37,537 bases of DNA from an uncultured Sutterella sp. (GTDB lineage: Bacteria > Pseudomonadota > Gammaproteobacteria > Burkholderiales > Burkholderiaceae_F), in the NCBI GenBank assembly GCA_900757865.1, contig CAAEPH010000013.1:1-37537 (forward strand), written 5' to 3'. The number at the start of each line of letters is the position of its first letter. Within the stretch, counting starts at the first letter, position 1. Both the position numbers and the translations under genes were made by a program. Positions 14,293-23,928 of the stretch are shown one piece after another. The notes under the pieces were generated by a model, which saw only the letters and a program-made list of their open reading frames with translations, ran no database searches and was not told where the DNA came from.

Positions 14293-15546
14293 ATGGATAT
14301 TCCCGCATTGCTACCGCAGGTTGAGTCGAACATGCAGTCGCTCATGGCGCGCGAAGACGTCAAAGCGGCGTTAGCGCTCTGCGAAAAAGAAGCCGACATT
14401 GCCCTGGCCGAACAAATTCATCTTTCGGAGATTGAGTCGCCCACGTTTGCTGAAGAAACCCGCGGTAAAGAATTGGCCGCACTCTTTGCGCGTTATGGCC
14501 TCAAAGACATCGAAACGGATGCCGTGGGTAACGTTATCGGTCGTCGTCCTGGGGTCGCCAATGGCCCCGTGCTCGCGATTGCTGCGCACTTGGATACGGT
14601 CTTCCCCGCGGGAACGCCCCTGAAGGTGCGCCGCGAGGGCGATACGCTCTACGGTCCTGGCATTGGCGACAACGCTTCGGGTCTGCGTTCTATGTTGCAA
14701 GTGTTGCGCTCCTTAGAGGCCGCTGGCATTGAAACCCAAGGCGACATCCTTTTTGTCGGTACCGTGGGTGAAGAAGGTAACGGTGACATTCGTGGGTCTA
14801 AAGCTCTCTTTGACGGCAGTCGTAAGATCGACGGCTTTATGGCGCTTGATATGGCCAACGTTTACACCGTTCAAAATGGTGCCACGGGCGCTCATCGCTG
14901 GCGCTTAGCGATTGAAGGGCAGGGTGGTCACTCCTACATCGACTACGGTCGTGTGCCCAGCGCCATTCATGCAATGTGCCGAGCGGGCGCTTTGATTGCG
15001 GACTTGGATTTGCCCGAAGACCCCAAGACCACCTACACGATCGGGACGATCAAGGGGGGCACCACGGTCAACACCATCGCCGCGCGTTGCGAAGTGGACG
15101 TCGACATGCGTAGCGTGGATCTGCCCACGCTTGAAGCGCTCGAAGCCAAAGTGTTGGCGGCCTTTGAAGAAGCGGTACGTCTTGAAAATGCGCATTGGCC
15201 CAAGGCTGATGCCGAGCATCAGTTAAAGCTCGTGAAGACCCAGATTGGCAACCGTCCTGCGGGGATGCGTCCTGCAGACTGCCCGGCGGTGCAGTCCGCC
15301 TTGGGTGCCATGAAAGTGTTAGGTTTGCCTGTGAAGCGCTTTGGCCCGAGCTCTACCGATGCCAATAAGCCCATGAGTATGGGGATTCCGTCCGTGTGCA
15401 TCGGCACGGGTGGTGAGACTTTTAACGAACACTCCGTCAAAGAATACTTCGTGGCGGACAAGATTTGGTTAGGTCCTCAGACAGCGATTTTGGCTGCGCT
15501 CGCGATGGTGGGTACGGCGGACGTGAACGCTATGCTTAAAGCGTAA
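14293..15546 (+). CDS. M20-family metallopeptidase, peptidase T-like
   Basis: This 417-residue cytosolic dizinc aminopeptidase or deacylase has no signal peptide. Zinc-binding and catalytic residues can be placed: H99 and D101 in AAHLDTVFP, D126 in GIGDNASG, the E160-E161 pair in VGEEGNGD, D186 in MALDMANV, and H380 in ETFNEHS. A dimerisation (lid) domain lies in the middle, starting about GGHSYIDYGRVPSA. It fits best with the M20 group that includes tripeptidase-like and dipeptide-cleaving enzymes; acyl-amino-acid hydrolysis is also possible. GAGGAG lies about 10 bases upstream of the ATG. It is monocistronic, closed by a strong terminator. Its action on imported peptides would suit the ABC transporter at 28839-35455. 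Confidence 0.9.
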   Translation: MDIPALLPQVESNMQSLMAREDVKAALALCEKEADIALAEQIHLSEIESPTFAEETRGKELAALFARYGLKDIETDAVGNVIGRRPGVANGPVLAIAAHLDTVFPAGTPLKVRREGDTLYGPGIGDNASGLRSMLQVLRSLEAAGIETQGDILFVGTVGEEGNGDIRGSKALFDGSRKIDGFMALDMANVYTVQNGATGAHRWRLAIEGQGGHSYIDYGRVPSAIHAMCRAGALIADLDLPEDPKTTYTIGTIKGGTTVNTIAARCEVDVDMRSVDLPTLEALEAKVLAAFEEAVRLENAHWPKADAEHQLKLVKTQIGNRPAGMRPADCPAVQSALGAMKVLGLPVKRFGPSSTDANKPMSMGIPSVCIGTGGETFNEHSVKEYFVADKIWLGPQTAILAALAMVGTADVNAMLKA

Positions 15547-15574
15547 TTAGCGACGTCATTTTGGTATCGCATGA

Positions 15575-15620
15575 AACCCAGGCTTGTGATCGTCTCACTC
15601 GGCGATCAGCCTGGGTTTTT
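15575..15620 (+). terminator. Intrinsic terminator of the M20 peptidase gene
   Basis: AACCCAGGCT at 15575-15584 pairs with AGCCTGGGTT at 15608-15617. An inner GATCG/CGATC stem lies at 15588-15592 and 15603-15607. A T-run (15616-15620) follows. Confidence 0.92.
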
Positions 15621-15863
15621 CGTTGAGAGCAGGATGTCAGGCCAGTGAATGACAAGCAATAGAGAATGTTTACCCTATCAATAGTGGCGCAAATCCGACT
15701 AAACCTTCGGGATTTCCCCTAGGGGGTGAAAAAACGGCAAATATATCTTCTTTATATCACTTTTTGAAGTGACTTGTCTTTCAGGTGAACGCCAAAAACT
15801 CCCCCAGCCTATGTAGACGTGATGGAGGAATGCCAAAGCAAACGTTCTAGGTCCACAGAGATC

Positions 15864-15893
15864 ATGACAACGTGAGGGCACTCTGGTGATAAT
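15864..15893 (+). promoter_or_regulatory. Candidate sodC promoter
   Basis: ATGACA at 15864-15869, an 18-base spacer, and GATAAT at 15888-15893 each match consensus at five of six positions. The start point would lie near 15900, giving a leader of about 100 bases. The remaining part of the 15547-16002 gap has an AAATCC/GGATTT hairpin (15691-15715), a CCCCTAGGGG palindrome (15717-15724 and flanks), and a TCACTT/AAGTGA hairpin (15757-15772). No gene is seen there. Confidence 0.55.
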
Positions 15894-16002
15894 GGGTTTC
15901 AATGAAGACCAAAGGGAGCGCGCTCACAAAGCGCCTCGATCGAGACGGGAGTCAAGGTGACTGATCACGCTCTCTTTTTCCCATTCGACTATAAGGAGCC
16001 TC

Positions 16003-16572
16003 ATGATGACCACTTTTCGCACGCTCGCATTGACCCTTGCACTCACGGCCTTCACCGCCGGCACGGCGCTCGCTGCCGATACGGACGCCACCAAACTCTA
16101 TGACCCCATGGCCGAGGCGCAAAAGCTTGTGGTGCCCGTGGAAGTGTTGGGTAAAGATGGCAATACGGTTGCGGGTGACGTCGTCGTTGTGCCGACGGCC
16201 TACGGTTTAGCGTTTTATCCCAATTTGAAAGGCTTGGCGCCGGGTTTGCACGGCTTTCATATCCATGCCAACGGCGACTGCGGTATGACCGAGAAAGGTC
16301 TTGGCATGAAAGCGGGCGGTCACTGGGATCCCAAAGACACGAAGCGCCACAGCTACCCCTGGATGGATGACGGCCACATGGGCGACTTGCCGAGTCTCTA
16401 CGTGGATGCGGACGGCAACGCCACCACCCCGGTCTTAGCGCCGAAGTTGAAGAGCCTGGACGAAGTGAAGGGTCATGCCCTGATGGTTCACGTGGGCGGT
16501 GACAACTTCCACGATCATCCCAAAGCGTTGGGCGGTGGCGGTGCACGCATGGCTTGCGGCGTCATCAAATAG
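16003..16572 (+). CDS. sodC: Periplasmic Cu/Zn superoxide dismutase
   Basis: SodC dismutes superoxide in the periplasm. The signal peptide covers residues 1-24, with cleavage expected after ALA. Copper ligands lie in LHGFHIHANGDC, and the zinc ligands and bridging histidine lie in the GGHWDPKDTKRHSYPW and DDGHMGDLP segments. The last copper ligand is in HALMVHVGGDNF, and the catalytic arginine is in GGARMACG. Both disulfide cysteines are present. The 189-residue length is normal. Two ATGs in tandem (16003 and 16006) follow AAGGAG. It is monocistronic, with its own promoter candidate and terminator. Confidence 0.96.
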   Translation: MMTTFRTLALTLALTAFTAGTALAADTDATKLYDPMAEAQKLVVPVEVLGKDGNTVAGDVVVVPTAYGLAFYPNLKGLAPGLHGFHIHANGDCGMTEKGLGMKAGGHWDPKDTKRHSYPWMDDGHMGDLPSLYVDADGNATTPVLAPKLKSLDEVKGHALMVHVGGDNFHDHPKALGGGGARMACGVIK

Positions 16573-16675
16573 CGATTTCCTCTTTCTTCTTTTCTCCTCC
16601 ACCCATGTCGACGTGTCACGCGGGTTGCCAGTGTGCCTGGTGACGTGAAGTGATGTCTTCGACTCTCCTCGTAGA

Positions 16676-16728
16676 CGGAAGGTCAGTGCCTGGGACAGCC
16701 GTTCCGGTATTGGCCTTCCGCTTTTTTT
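16676..16728 (+). terminator. Intrinsic terminator of sodC
   Basis: CGGAAGG at 16676-16682 pairs with CCTTCCG at 16714-16720, followed by seven T residues at 16722-16728. The loop of about 31 bases is long but can fold further. Confidence 0.8.
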
Positions 16729-16765
16729 CCCGCCTTCTCCAGAATAGGTAGCGCAAACGCGCGAA

Positions 16766-16794
16766 CTGACAAAGATCGTGATTGGGTTTAGAAT
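16766..16794 (+). promoter_or_regulatory. Near-consensus promoter of recCBD
   Basis: CTGACA at 16766-16771, a 17-base spacer and TAGAAT at 16789-16794. Each hexamer matches consensus at five of six positions with ideal spacing. It is the best promoter in the window and lies 54 bases before the recC start. Confidence 0.75.
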
Positions 16795-16847
16795 ATGCAA
16801 AAGCTCAAAGTGAGATCCTTTAATCATTAATCATCATTAATTTCTTT

Positions 16848-19800
16848 ATGATTTACACGGTCTACAGTAATGCCTACGAGGTCCTTCGGACTGCTTTGAT
16901 GACCAATCTGCGTGCACTGCTCTCGAGCTACTCGGGGATTGGACTCTTTGATGCGGTGCCACTTTTGGTACCCAGCCGAGGGGTGGAGACCGATTTACAG
17001 CGCACGCTGGCGCTCGACGAAGGCATTGCTGCAGGGTGGTCGTTTATGACCCCCGATCGGTGGATGGGCTTTTTTACCCGTGCGCCCATGGCCAATGTGG
17101 TGGGTGACGAAGTCGATTGGATGGTTTGGCGTGAGTTGCGCCAACGTGGCCCTGAGAGCTTTCGTGAAGCCGCAGGGCATGAGCGTCTGAAAGCGTTTTT
17201 AGACGGAAAAAGTGATGAAGAGATCTACGCGTTCTCGCGACGCGTCTCAGCGCTTTTTGCGGTCTACGCTTCGTACCGAGCCGATTGGATTTTCCACTGG
17301 TTGGGCGTGGCACCTGCGCTGGTAGAGGGCGAGGATGAGCACTGGAAGGCGGAGTCGAAAGCGCTTGAAGCCAGTCCTGATTTTCAATGGCAGCGTGATC
17401 TCTGGCAGCGACTCGCGCAGAATCCTCATTGGCGCGGTTTACGGTTTTTAGAGAGTTTTGCCAACAATTTGGCGATTTTATCGGCACAACCCACCCCCAA
17501 AGAACGCGACGCCATGGTGACGGTGACGCTCGACCCAGGACGCCGGGTGAGTATTCCGCCTGAGCTTCACATTTTCTTGCCCTTCGTGGTGCCTCCCTTG
17601 ATGCTCCCGATTTTGAAAGCGTTATCGCTCTCAGGGCGCGACATTTGGTTTTACCTGCTAAACCCCTCGGACGCGTATTGGTTTGACAGTAACGATTGGC
17701 GCGCTCAAGGGGCCGAGCAAACGATTCATCCGCTTCTGTTGTCTGACGCGCAAAACGTGCGCGCTAACATTGATCGGCTTTGGCAATTCACCCGAGAGCC
17801 CGATACGACGCCCTTGTTGTCCGCGCGAGCGCAAATGCAAGCGGCGCCACGCCCCGATGTGCACACCTCGGTGACGCTCAACGCGGAGGTCTATCGTGCG
17901 CACCAGAGGGTGACGATCGACTACGAGCGAACGGGTGCCGAGCGTTTGAGTTACTTCGTGGAGCGCCGAGCGGCCTCGCTTCTCGCGCGTGTGCAGGATA
18001 GCCTTTACAAAAACGATCCCGCGTTGGTGTTAAACGACGCTGGCGGGCTTGGCGCCATCAAGGACGGCACCTTGCAACTCTGGAATTGCCCCACCGAAAC
18101 CCGTCAGTGGGAAGCGGTGGCCGAAGGAATCGTGTCGCTGCTCGCAGAGGACTCCACGCTCAAGCCCTCGGACATTTTGGTGGCTACACCCGATCCGACG
18201 GCAGCCATGACGCTCGTGAACAAAGCCTTCAGCAGTGTGCCCCCGCGCTATCGCTTCCCGTGGAAAATCTCGGCCGTGGAAATGCTGAGTTTAGACGTGG
18301 GAGCGCAAGCGCTCGAAGGGTTGGTAGGGTTGCTCACGGGGCGCGCTCGCCGTGACGAGTTGCTCGCTTGGTTGGCGCTCGAACCGGTTGCGTCACGCTT
18401 AGGGTTAAGTAGCGACGATTTGACCACGCTCTCGCAGTGGTTAGCCAGTGCAGGGTATCGTGAAGGCCTCACGCCCGAACATTTATTGGGACTCTCGCCA
18501 GAGGTGTTTCGCGATGACCAAGATATGTGCTTGGAGCGCGCCTTGGAGCGCTTAACGTTGGGCTACGCTTTCCCTGAGCACGAAGACATTCCGTTTTTTG
18601 ATGTGCACCCCGTCTCAGGGCGCGATCCCATGGATTGGCAAATCCCCGGGGTGAATGAACATAGCGCACTTCTTGAAACGCTCTCGACGCTCCTTCGCAC
18701 GCTCGAAGCGTTTCGTGTGGCGACGCTTGAGGAGGCCACGCCTGAAGTGTGGTCACAGTGGGTGCAGCAAGCCTTGGTCACGTTTTTTGCCGCGTCGATG
18801 CCAAGCGACGTGGTGCGCCAGGCCTTAGCGCAATTGGTCGATGAGCAGCTTCTTGCCAAAGACTCCGAAGCGCCAGTCACCATGCGCTTTACGCTTTTTA
18901 TGCGGGCGCTTCTTAATAAACTCAGCGCGCCCAAGATGGCAACATTGCCGAGCGCCTCGGTGATGGTCTCCAACATGGAGGCGCTGCGTGGGCTACCGTA
19001 CCGCGTCGTGATCGTGGCGGGGCTCAATGCGAACAGTGGCTTCCCCGGTGTGACGCAACGCGAAGAGTTTGACCTGATGAGTGTGGTCCCGCGTCGCGGA
19101 GATCGTGATGCACGGCTCAACCGACGGAATCTCTTTTTGGACTTGCTACTGAGTGCGCGTGAGCGCTTTATCGTCACATATGTGAGCAGCGCGCAGCCGC
19201 AAGAGGCCGACGTGATTCAGCCGAGTGTGGTCGCGCAAGAGTTGCGCGACTGGTTGCTCTCTTTGGTTGACGATCCCGTGGCGCGTGCGCAAGAAGCCGC
19301 GGCGCTTACCCAACGCATACCGTTGTCGAGTTGGACGGAAGCTAATTTCACGCCCGAGGCCGGTCTTTGGCGAGGTCACAATCCGGAATTGTTGCGCGCC
19401 TTGCAGACCGCAACGAGCGTGGCCGAGCAAGGCGTTTTAGCTTTGGCACCGAGCCCCTTGACCGCGCCGTTGGCGCCCGAGCCCACGCTCCCCGCCGGGT
19501 GGACGCTCGCCGATCCCGGCGTCTTGACGGTCACCATCGCCTCGCTCGCTGCCTTTTTCAAGGACCCGCAACGCTGGGCATTACGTGCGATGGGACTTTT
19601 TGTTAAAGAGCCCGCCCAAGTGTCCTCAGAAACCCTGTTGGGAGAAAAAAATGAGGGGTTAGGCGGATGGTTGAAAGATCAGGATTTACTCGAAGCGGTG
19701 GCGCAAGGCGAGTGCGACGCGTCGATTGAGGCGCGATACCTCACCGACCCTCTGTCGGGCGCCAAGGCGGTGCGCTCGTGGACGTATGAAGCGTCATTGG

Positions 19801-20396
19801 AGAAAATTCAGAGTGCCCTGGATGCGTTTGATCGGGCAACAGCCAGTTATTCACGGCTAGCCCCTCAAACGCTTGACGTCTCACTTTTTGAGGGCAAGGT
19901 GCACTTGACGGGCGTCGTCGACGACTTGGCTCTCGCCGCCGACGGCGTCACCACATGCTTATTGCGTTTTTCGCTCGATGAGAAGGTGACGGTGAGAAGC
20001 GTTTTTGAGTGGCTTGCCCTCACGGCTGCTTCGAGTCAAGCAGCTCAATCGGTGGCGCTTCATTGGTGGGTAACCGACAAGAAGCATCAACTCATGGAGG
20101 TGAGCCCAAGCGTTTTATCGCCCGATGAGGCCAAGACGTTGTTAGAGAGCGCCGTGACAGCTTTTTTAGCGGCGTGTCAGCGTCCCGCGTTCCTAAAGCG
20201 CGCAGGGCTTCGTTACGGTGACGCACAGGCCCAGTGGTTTGATCACCGTGCTCAAACCGAAGAGCTCGCACAGAGCAAGCTCTTGAATGACGTGGTTCAT
20301 TGGCAGCGAAAGCGTCCCGAGTCGTGGTCCGAATTGGTGGGGATTTGGGAAAAACTCTGCAACGTGTTAACGAGCGAAGACGTGGGAGGAAATTAG
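16848..20396 (+). CDS. recC: Exodeoxyribonuclease V subunit RecC
   Basis: RecC is the subunit of the RecBCD helicase-nuclease that splits the DNA strands and recognises Chi. The 1182-residue product begins MIYTVYSNAYEVLRTALM, which lines up with the E. coli start (a Y/H-SN segment followed by L-x-x-L). The N-terminal inactive helicase domains run to about residue 800, with NMEALRGLPYRVVIVAGLN near 705 as the most conserved stretch. A C-terminal inactive nuclease-like domain follows. No Shine-Dalgarno sequence precedes the ATG; an AT-rich repeat of TAATCAT units is there instead. The operon order recC-recB-recD has no ptrA between recC and recB. Confidence 0.95.
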   Translation: MIYTVYSNAYEVLRTALMTNLRALLSSYSGIGLFDAVPLLVPSRGVETDLQRTLALDEGIAAGWSFMTPDRWMGFFTRAPMANVVGDEVDWMVWRELRQRGPESFREAAGHERLKAFLDGKSDEEIYAFSRRVSALFAVYASYRADWIFHWLGVAPALVEGEDEHWKAESKALEASPDFQWQRDLWQRLAQNPHWRGLRFLESFANNLAILSAQPTPKERDAMVTVTLDPGRRVSIPPELHIFLPFVVPPLMLPILKALSLSGRDIWFYLLNPSDAYWFDSNDWRAQGAEQTIHPLLLSDAQNVRANIDRLWQFTREPDTTPLLSARAQMQAAPRPDVHTSVTLNAEVYRAHQRVTIDYERTGAERLSYFVERRAASLLARVQDSLYKNDPALVLNDAGGLGAIKDGTLQLWNCPTETRQWEAVAEGIVSLLAEDSTLKPSDILVATPDPTAAMTLVNKAFSSVPPRYRFPWKISAVEMLSLDVGAQALEGLVGLLTGRARRDELLAWLALEPVASRLGLSSDDLTTLSQWLASAGYREGLTPEHLLGLSPEVFRDDQDMCLERALERLTLGYAFPEHEDIPFFDVHPVSGRDPMDWQIPGVNEHSALLETLSTLLRTLEAFRVATLEEATPEVWSQWVQQALVTFFAASMPSDVVRQALAQLVDEQLLAKDSEAPVTMRFTLFMRALLNKLSAPKMATLPSASVMVSNMEALRGLPYRVVIVAGLNANSGFPGVTQREEFDLMSVVPRRGDRDARLNRRNLFLDLLLSARERFIVTYVSSAQPQEADVIQPSVVAQELRDWLLSLVDDPVARAQEAAALTQRIPLSSWTEANFTPEAGLWRGHNPELLRALQTATSVAEQGVLALAPSPLTAPLAPEPTLPAGWTLADPGVLTVTIASLAAFFKDPQRWALRAMGLFVKEPAQVSSETLLGEKNEGLGGWLKDQDLLEAVAQGECDASIEARYLTDPLSGAKAVRSWTYEASLEKIQSALDAFDRATASYSRLAPQTLDVSLFEGKVHLTGVVDDLALAADGVTTCLLRFSLDEKVTVRSVFEWLALTAASSQAAQSVALHWWVTDKKHQLMEVSPSVLSPDEAKTLLESAVTAFLAACQRPAFLKRAGLRYGDAQAQWFDHRAQTEELAQSKLLNDVVHWQRKRPESWSELVGIWEKLCNVLTSEDVGGN

Positions 20397-20400
20397 TCAT

Positions 20401-23400
20401 ATGTCAGAGACCAAAGTCGAATCGTTTTCCGTTCTCACGGCGCCGCTCTCGCAAGTGACGCTGCTCGAAGCGTCAGCGGGCACAGGGAAAACCTTTTCCA
20501 TCAAGCATCTTGTGTTGCGTCTTATTGTCGAAGAGGGTATTGCCATCGACCATATGCTGGTGATGACCTTTACGACGGCTGCGACGGCCGAGCTCGCAAG
20601 CCGCATTGAAGAGCATTTGCGGGCGATGCGAAACGTGCTCGCAGGGAGAACGGCCGGGGTGGATCCGTTGCTTCTTGACCAATTGGCCCTGTGGGACAAA
20701 AAGGGCTTGGAGCGATCGGTGATGGCCGAGCGCATTGCCACCTCGATTGCCAAGATGGACCAAGCGCATATTTCGACCATTCACAGTTTTTGCCGTGATG
20801 TGCTCCAAAATGCCGCGTTTTCGGCGGGCGAAAGCTTACGGGCGAACTTGGTGGACGACGAGTCGAGCTTGATGCAACAAGTTGTGAACGACTTTTTGCT
20901 CAAAGCCATGCAGTCGCCACACGAGGCGTTACCCAACTTTGCCCAGCAGGACGCTCTGGTGGATTTGCTCAAAGCGCTCGTGTCAAGTCCTCGTGAATTG
21001 ACGCCCGTGCAGTTTGTCGACGAGCCAGGGAGCGATTTGCGCGCGCTTTTTGAAGCGTTTGTCGAGTGGGCCCCCCAGCGTTTAGCCGAGCTCAAGCGTG
21101 AAGCGGATCAGTACTCCTTTGATGACATGCTCTACGACACGTGGCGTGCGGTCAATAATCCCGATGAGGCGATTCGCGCGCAGTTGATTGCGCGTACGCG
21201 TGAGGCGTTTCAAGCCGTTTTGGTGGACGAATTTCAGGATACCGACGCCGAGCAGCTCGATATCATTGAGCAACTCTTTTTTGAGCCACGCGCTGAGGCT
21301 CCGCAGCCTGATGCCGTGCGCTACGCGCTCAAACCCCGTCACGAAGGCGGTGCGTGGAAGGCGCTCGCCATTGGCTCGCTCTTTTTTGTGGGCGATCCCA
21401 AACAGGCCATTTATCGCTTTCGCGGGGCGGACCTGAACGTGTATTTGCGGTTACGTTCGCGCATTGACGGGTCGTGCGTCTCGCAGTTGAGCACCAATTT
21501 CCGCTCGGCGGCGCCCTTGGTGGAAGCGCTCAACGCGCTCTATGACCCCCAGACGATAGAAAACGGCAAGACGGTCTCGGCACTCAAAGGGTCGCTCTTT
21601 TTAAACCCTGAGCTTACCTACCAACGGGTGAGCCCTCATAAACGCACGCCCGAACTTTTCCGTTTTGAAGAGGGTTCTTGGTCGGTCGCGCCCGCCGTGG
21701 AAGGCTGGTTTTCGATGGACATGAAGGTCAATGCGGATACCGAGCACGATGCGTTCATTGCCCATGTGGTCGAGATGATTCATGAGGGGCGCGATGGCAC
21801 GCTGTGGCTGGCCTGCTCGGAAGCCGAGCAAGAAACGGTCCCCGAGGGGGAGTGGTTGGCACCGGGCGAGCGTCCCGCCCTTCGACGCGTGCGCGCCGGG
21901 GATATTGCGATTTTGTGTCGCACCAATGAGATCGTTAACCAATGTGCAGCGTCGCTTCAGAGCTACGGCATTTCGGTTCAGCGCGTACAAAAGGACAGTG
22001 TGTTTGCCACGCGTGAAGCGCGTGAGGTGTGGTACGTTCTCTTGGCTGTGCTCGCTAACGGTGAAGAAGGGGCGATGAAGCTTGCGCTCATCACGCGGCT
22101 TTTTGGCGTGAGCACCCAAGCGCTTGAGCAGATGGACGAGCACCAAAAAAGCGCTTGGCGCACGATCTTTATTGATGCCTTGCGCACCTGGCGTCACCAA
22201 GGTGTCGCGAGCGCGTTTCGGGATTTATTCTCTCAGCTCAATGTTACCGAACGCCTCGTGCCACTGCTCGATGGGGCGGAATTGCTCACCAACTATGAGC
22301 AACTCTTGGAAATTTTGCACGAGTTGGGCGAACGCTACCAGACACCAGAAGGCCTCGTGAAGCAGTACGAGCGCCTGTTGGCCGAGCCCTCGAGTGCGTA
22401 TCCTCCTCGACAGGCGAGTAACCGTGATTTGGTGCGACTCATCACCATGCACTCTTCCAAAGGCCTGGAATTTCCGATCGTCTGCGTGCGCAGTTTGATT
22501 GGCATGGCGCCCCCCGCCACGTCGAAAACGAAAAAGTTTGTGGATTCCCTGATTACCAAAAACGCGAAGGGCGAAAGTACGCGAAACCTGTTGGTGGGGG
22601 ATGACTTGAAATCGAAGAGTGACGAACTTCAACGTGAGATCGACGAAGATGCGGCACGTTTGATTTACGTGGCACTCACGCGCGCACGCAGTGCTCTGCG
22701 CTTTTCTGGGCGCGCGCAGCTCACCAATGCGGGCGCTTGGCACGGCAACACCCCCAAGTACCTTTTCTGGAAAATGATCGGAAATGGCTATTTGGGCTAT
22801 CTGCCGAGTAAAACGGATCGCGACGCTTTAGAAGGGGTGCTGCGCGCGTGGGTAAACACCTCTGGCGATCAAGTAGCGTTGCGTCCGCTTTTTCTCGACA
22901 CACGCCCCGATTCCGTTTCGCCAGAGGTGAGTCCAGGGACTGTGGTCACCTTGGCGCTGGGGTCGACACGCCGAGAAGCGGTAAAACCCGCTTGGCAAAA
23001 TTTGAGCTTTACGGGACTCACCCGACAAGTGGTGGAGCCAGGGTCCTATCCTCGCTACCATGGTCGAGCCGACCTCGGGCAAGCGGAGCCCAACGACGAA
23101 TTGAAAGCGTTTCCGCGTGGGGCGCAACCGGGCGAATGTTTGCACGCCATATTCGAAGACGCGAACTTTGCGCTTCACGCGCGAAGCGATGAAAGGGGTG
23201 AGCGCGAGCGCGACAAGTTGGTGTCGGCAAAATTGCGTATTTTCTTGGCGCTCGATGACGAGGCATTTGACCGTGCTCGTGAGAGTGCCCAGCAGATGCT
23301 CTTTAACGTGCTCAATGCCACATTGCTTCCAGGGTTTAGCCTCTCAGAGCTGTCGCCAAAACAAAAAACGTCCGAAATGCCCTTTATGATCCACACGGCC

Positions 23401-23928
23401 GATGGCGTCACGATCGAGGGGTTAAAAGCGCTGCTGCGTCGCATGGGGCCCGATTACGCTCTGGAAACCTTGACGGGCGAGTCGCTCACGGGCTTTTTGA
23501 CGGGCTTTATGGATTTGGTCTTTGAGCACAACGGCCAATACTGGGTGCTGGACTGGAAGAGCAATGTCTGTGGGGCAACGCGCCGAAGTGACTTTACTCC
23601 CGAGGTGATTGCGGCTGAAATGAGTAAACATCACTATCGCTTACAGTATGTGATTTATACGATTGCTCTTCGACGCTTCTTGAGGATGCGTCTCAGGGAG
23701 AAGTACCGGGAGACGATGTTGGGTGGAGCGCTCTACGTCTTTTTGCGAGGGGTGGGTCCTGAGAATCTGAAGCCCGATGGCTATCCCGGTGGGATTGTCA
23801 AGGACGAGGCGTATCTTCCCGCCATCCCGATTTTGGACGCTTACTTAGCGGGTGACATGACGTTGAACGAGGCGCTCGAGCGTATGGATGCGCTCGCTAC
23901 CCAAGAAAAGGATAACGACAATGCGTAA
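20401..23928 (+). CDS. recB: Exodeoxyribonuclease V subunit RecB
   Basis: RecB is the 3'-to-5' helicase and the only nuclease of RecBCD. It also loads RecA. The UvrD-like helicase has Walker A at residues 25-31 (SAGTGKT), the Walker B-like VLVDEFQDTD near 277, and motif VI in the LIYVALTRARSAL segment near 757. The C-terminal nuclease domain holds GFMDLVFE and the catalytic DWK at 1051-1053 in VLDWKSN, so it should be active. The 1175-residue length equals E. coli RecB. GGAGGA lies just upstream of the ATG, 4 bases after recC. Its 3' end overlaps recD. Confidence 0.96.
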   Translation: MSETKVESFSVLTAPLSQVTLLEASAGTGKTFSIKHLVLRLIVEEGIAIDHMLVMTFTTAATAELASRIEEHLRAMRNVLAGRTAGVDPLLLDQLALWDKKGLERSVMAERIATSIAKMDQAHISTIHSFCRDVLQNAAFSAGESLRANLVDDESSLMQQVVNDFLLKAMQSPHEALPNFAQQDALVDLLKALVSSPRELTPVQFVDEPGSDLRALFEAFVEWAPQRLAELKREADQYSFDDMLYDTWRAVNNPDEAIRAQLIARTREAFQAVLVDEFQDTDAEQLDIIEQLFFEPRAEAPQPDAVRYALKPRHEGGAWKALAIGSLFFVGDPKQAIYRFRGADLNVYLRLRSRIDGSCVSQLSTNFRSAAPLVEALNALYDPQTIENGKTVSALKGSLFLNPELTYQRVSPHKRTPELFRFEEGSWSVAPAVEGWFSMDMKVNADTEHDAFIAHVVEMIHEGRDGTLWLACSEAEQETVPEGEWLAPGERPALRRVRAGDIAILCRTNEIVNQCAASLQSYGISVQRVQKDSVFATREAREVWYVLLAVLANGEEGAMKLALITRLFGVSTQALEQMDEHQKSAWRTIFIDALRTWRHQGVASAFRDLFSQLNVTERLVPLLDGAELLTNYEQLLEILHELGERYQTPEGLVKQYERLLAEPSSAYPPRQASNRDLVRLITMHSSKGLEFPIVCVRSLIGMAPPATSKTKKFVDSLITKNAKGESTRNLLVGDDLKSKSDELQREIDEDAARLIYVALTRARSALRFSGRAQLTNAGAWHGNTPKYLFWKMIGNGYLGYLPSKTDRDALEGVLRAWVNTSGDQVALRPLFLDTRPDSVSPEVSPGTVVTLALGSTRREAVKPAWQNLSFTGLTRQVVEPGSYPRYHGRADLGQAEPNDELKAFPRGAQPGECLHAIFEDANFALHARSDERGERERDKLVSAKLRIFLALDDEAFDRARESAQQMLFNVLNATLLPGFSLSELSPKQKTSEMPFMIHTADGVTIEGLKALLRRMGPDYALETLTGESLTGFLTGFMDLVFEHNGQYWVLDWKSNVCGATRRSDFTPEVIAAEMSKHHYRLQYVIYTIALRRFLRMRLREKYRETMLGGALYVFLRGVGPENLKPDGYPGGIVKDEAYLPAIPILDAYLAGDMTLNEALERMDALATQEKDNDNA

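Noticed and set aside
15547..15860. Small non-coding RNA or riboswitch in the gap before sodC
   Set aside because: A few short stems are present but no known consensus, no promoter at its left edge and no terminator at its right edge were found.
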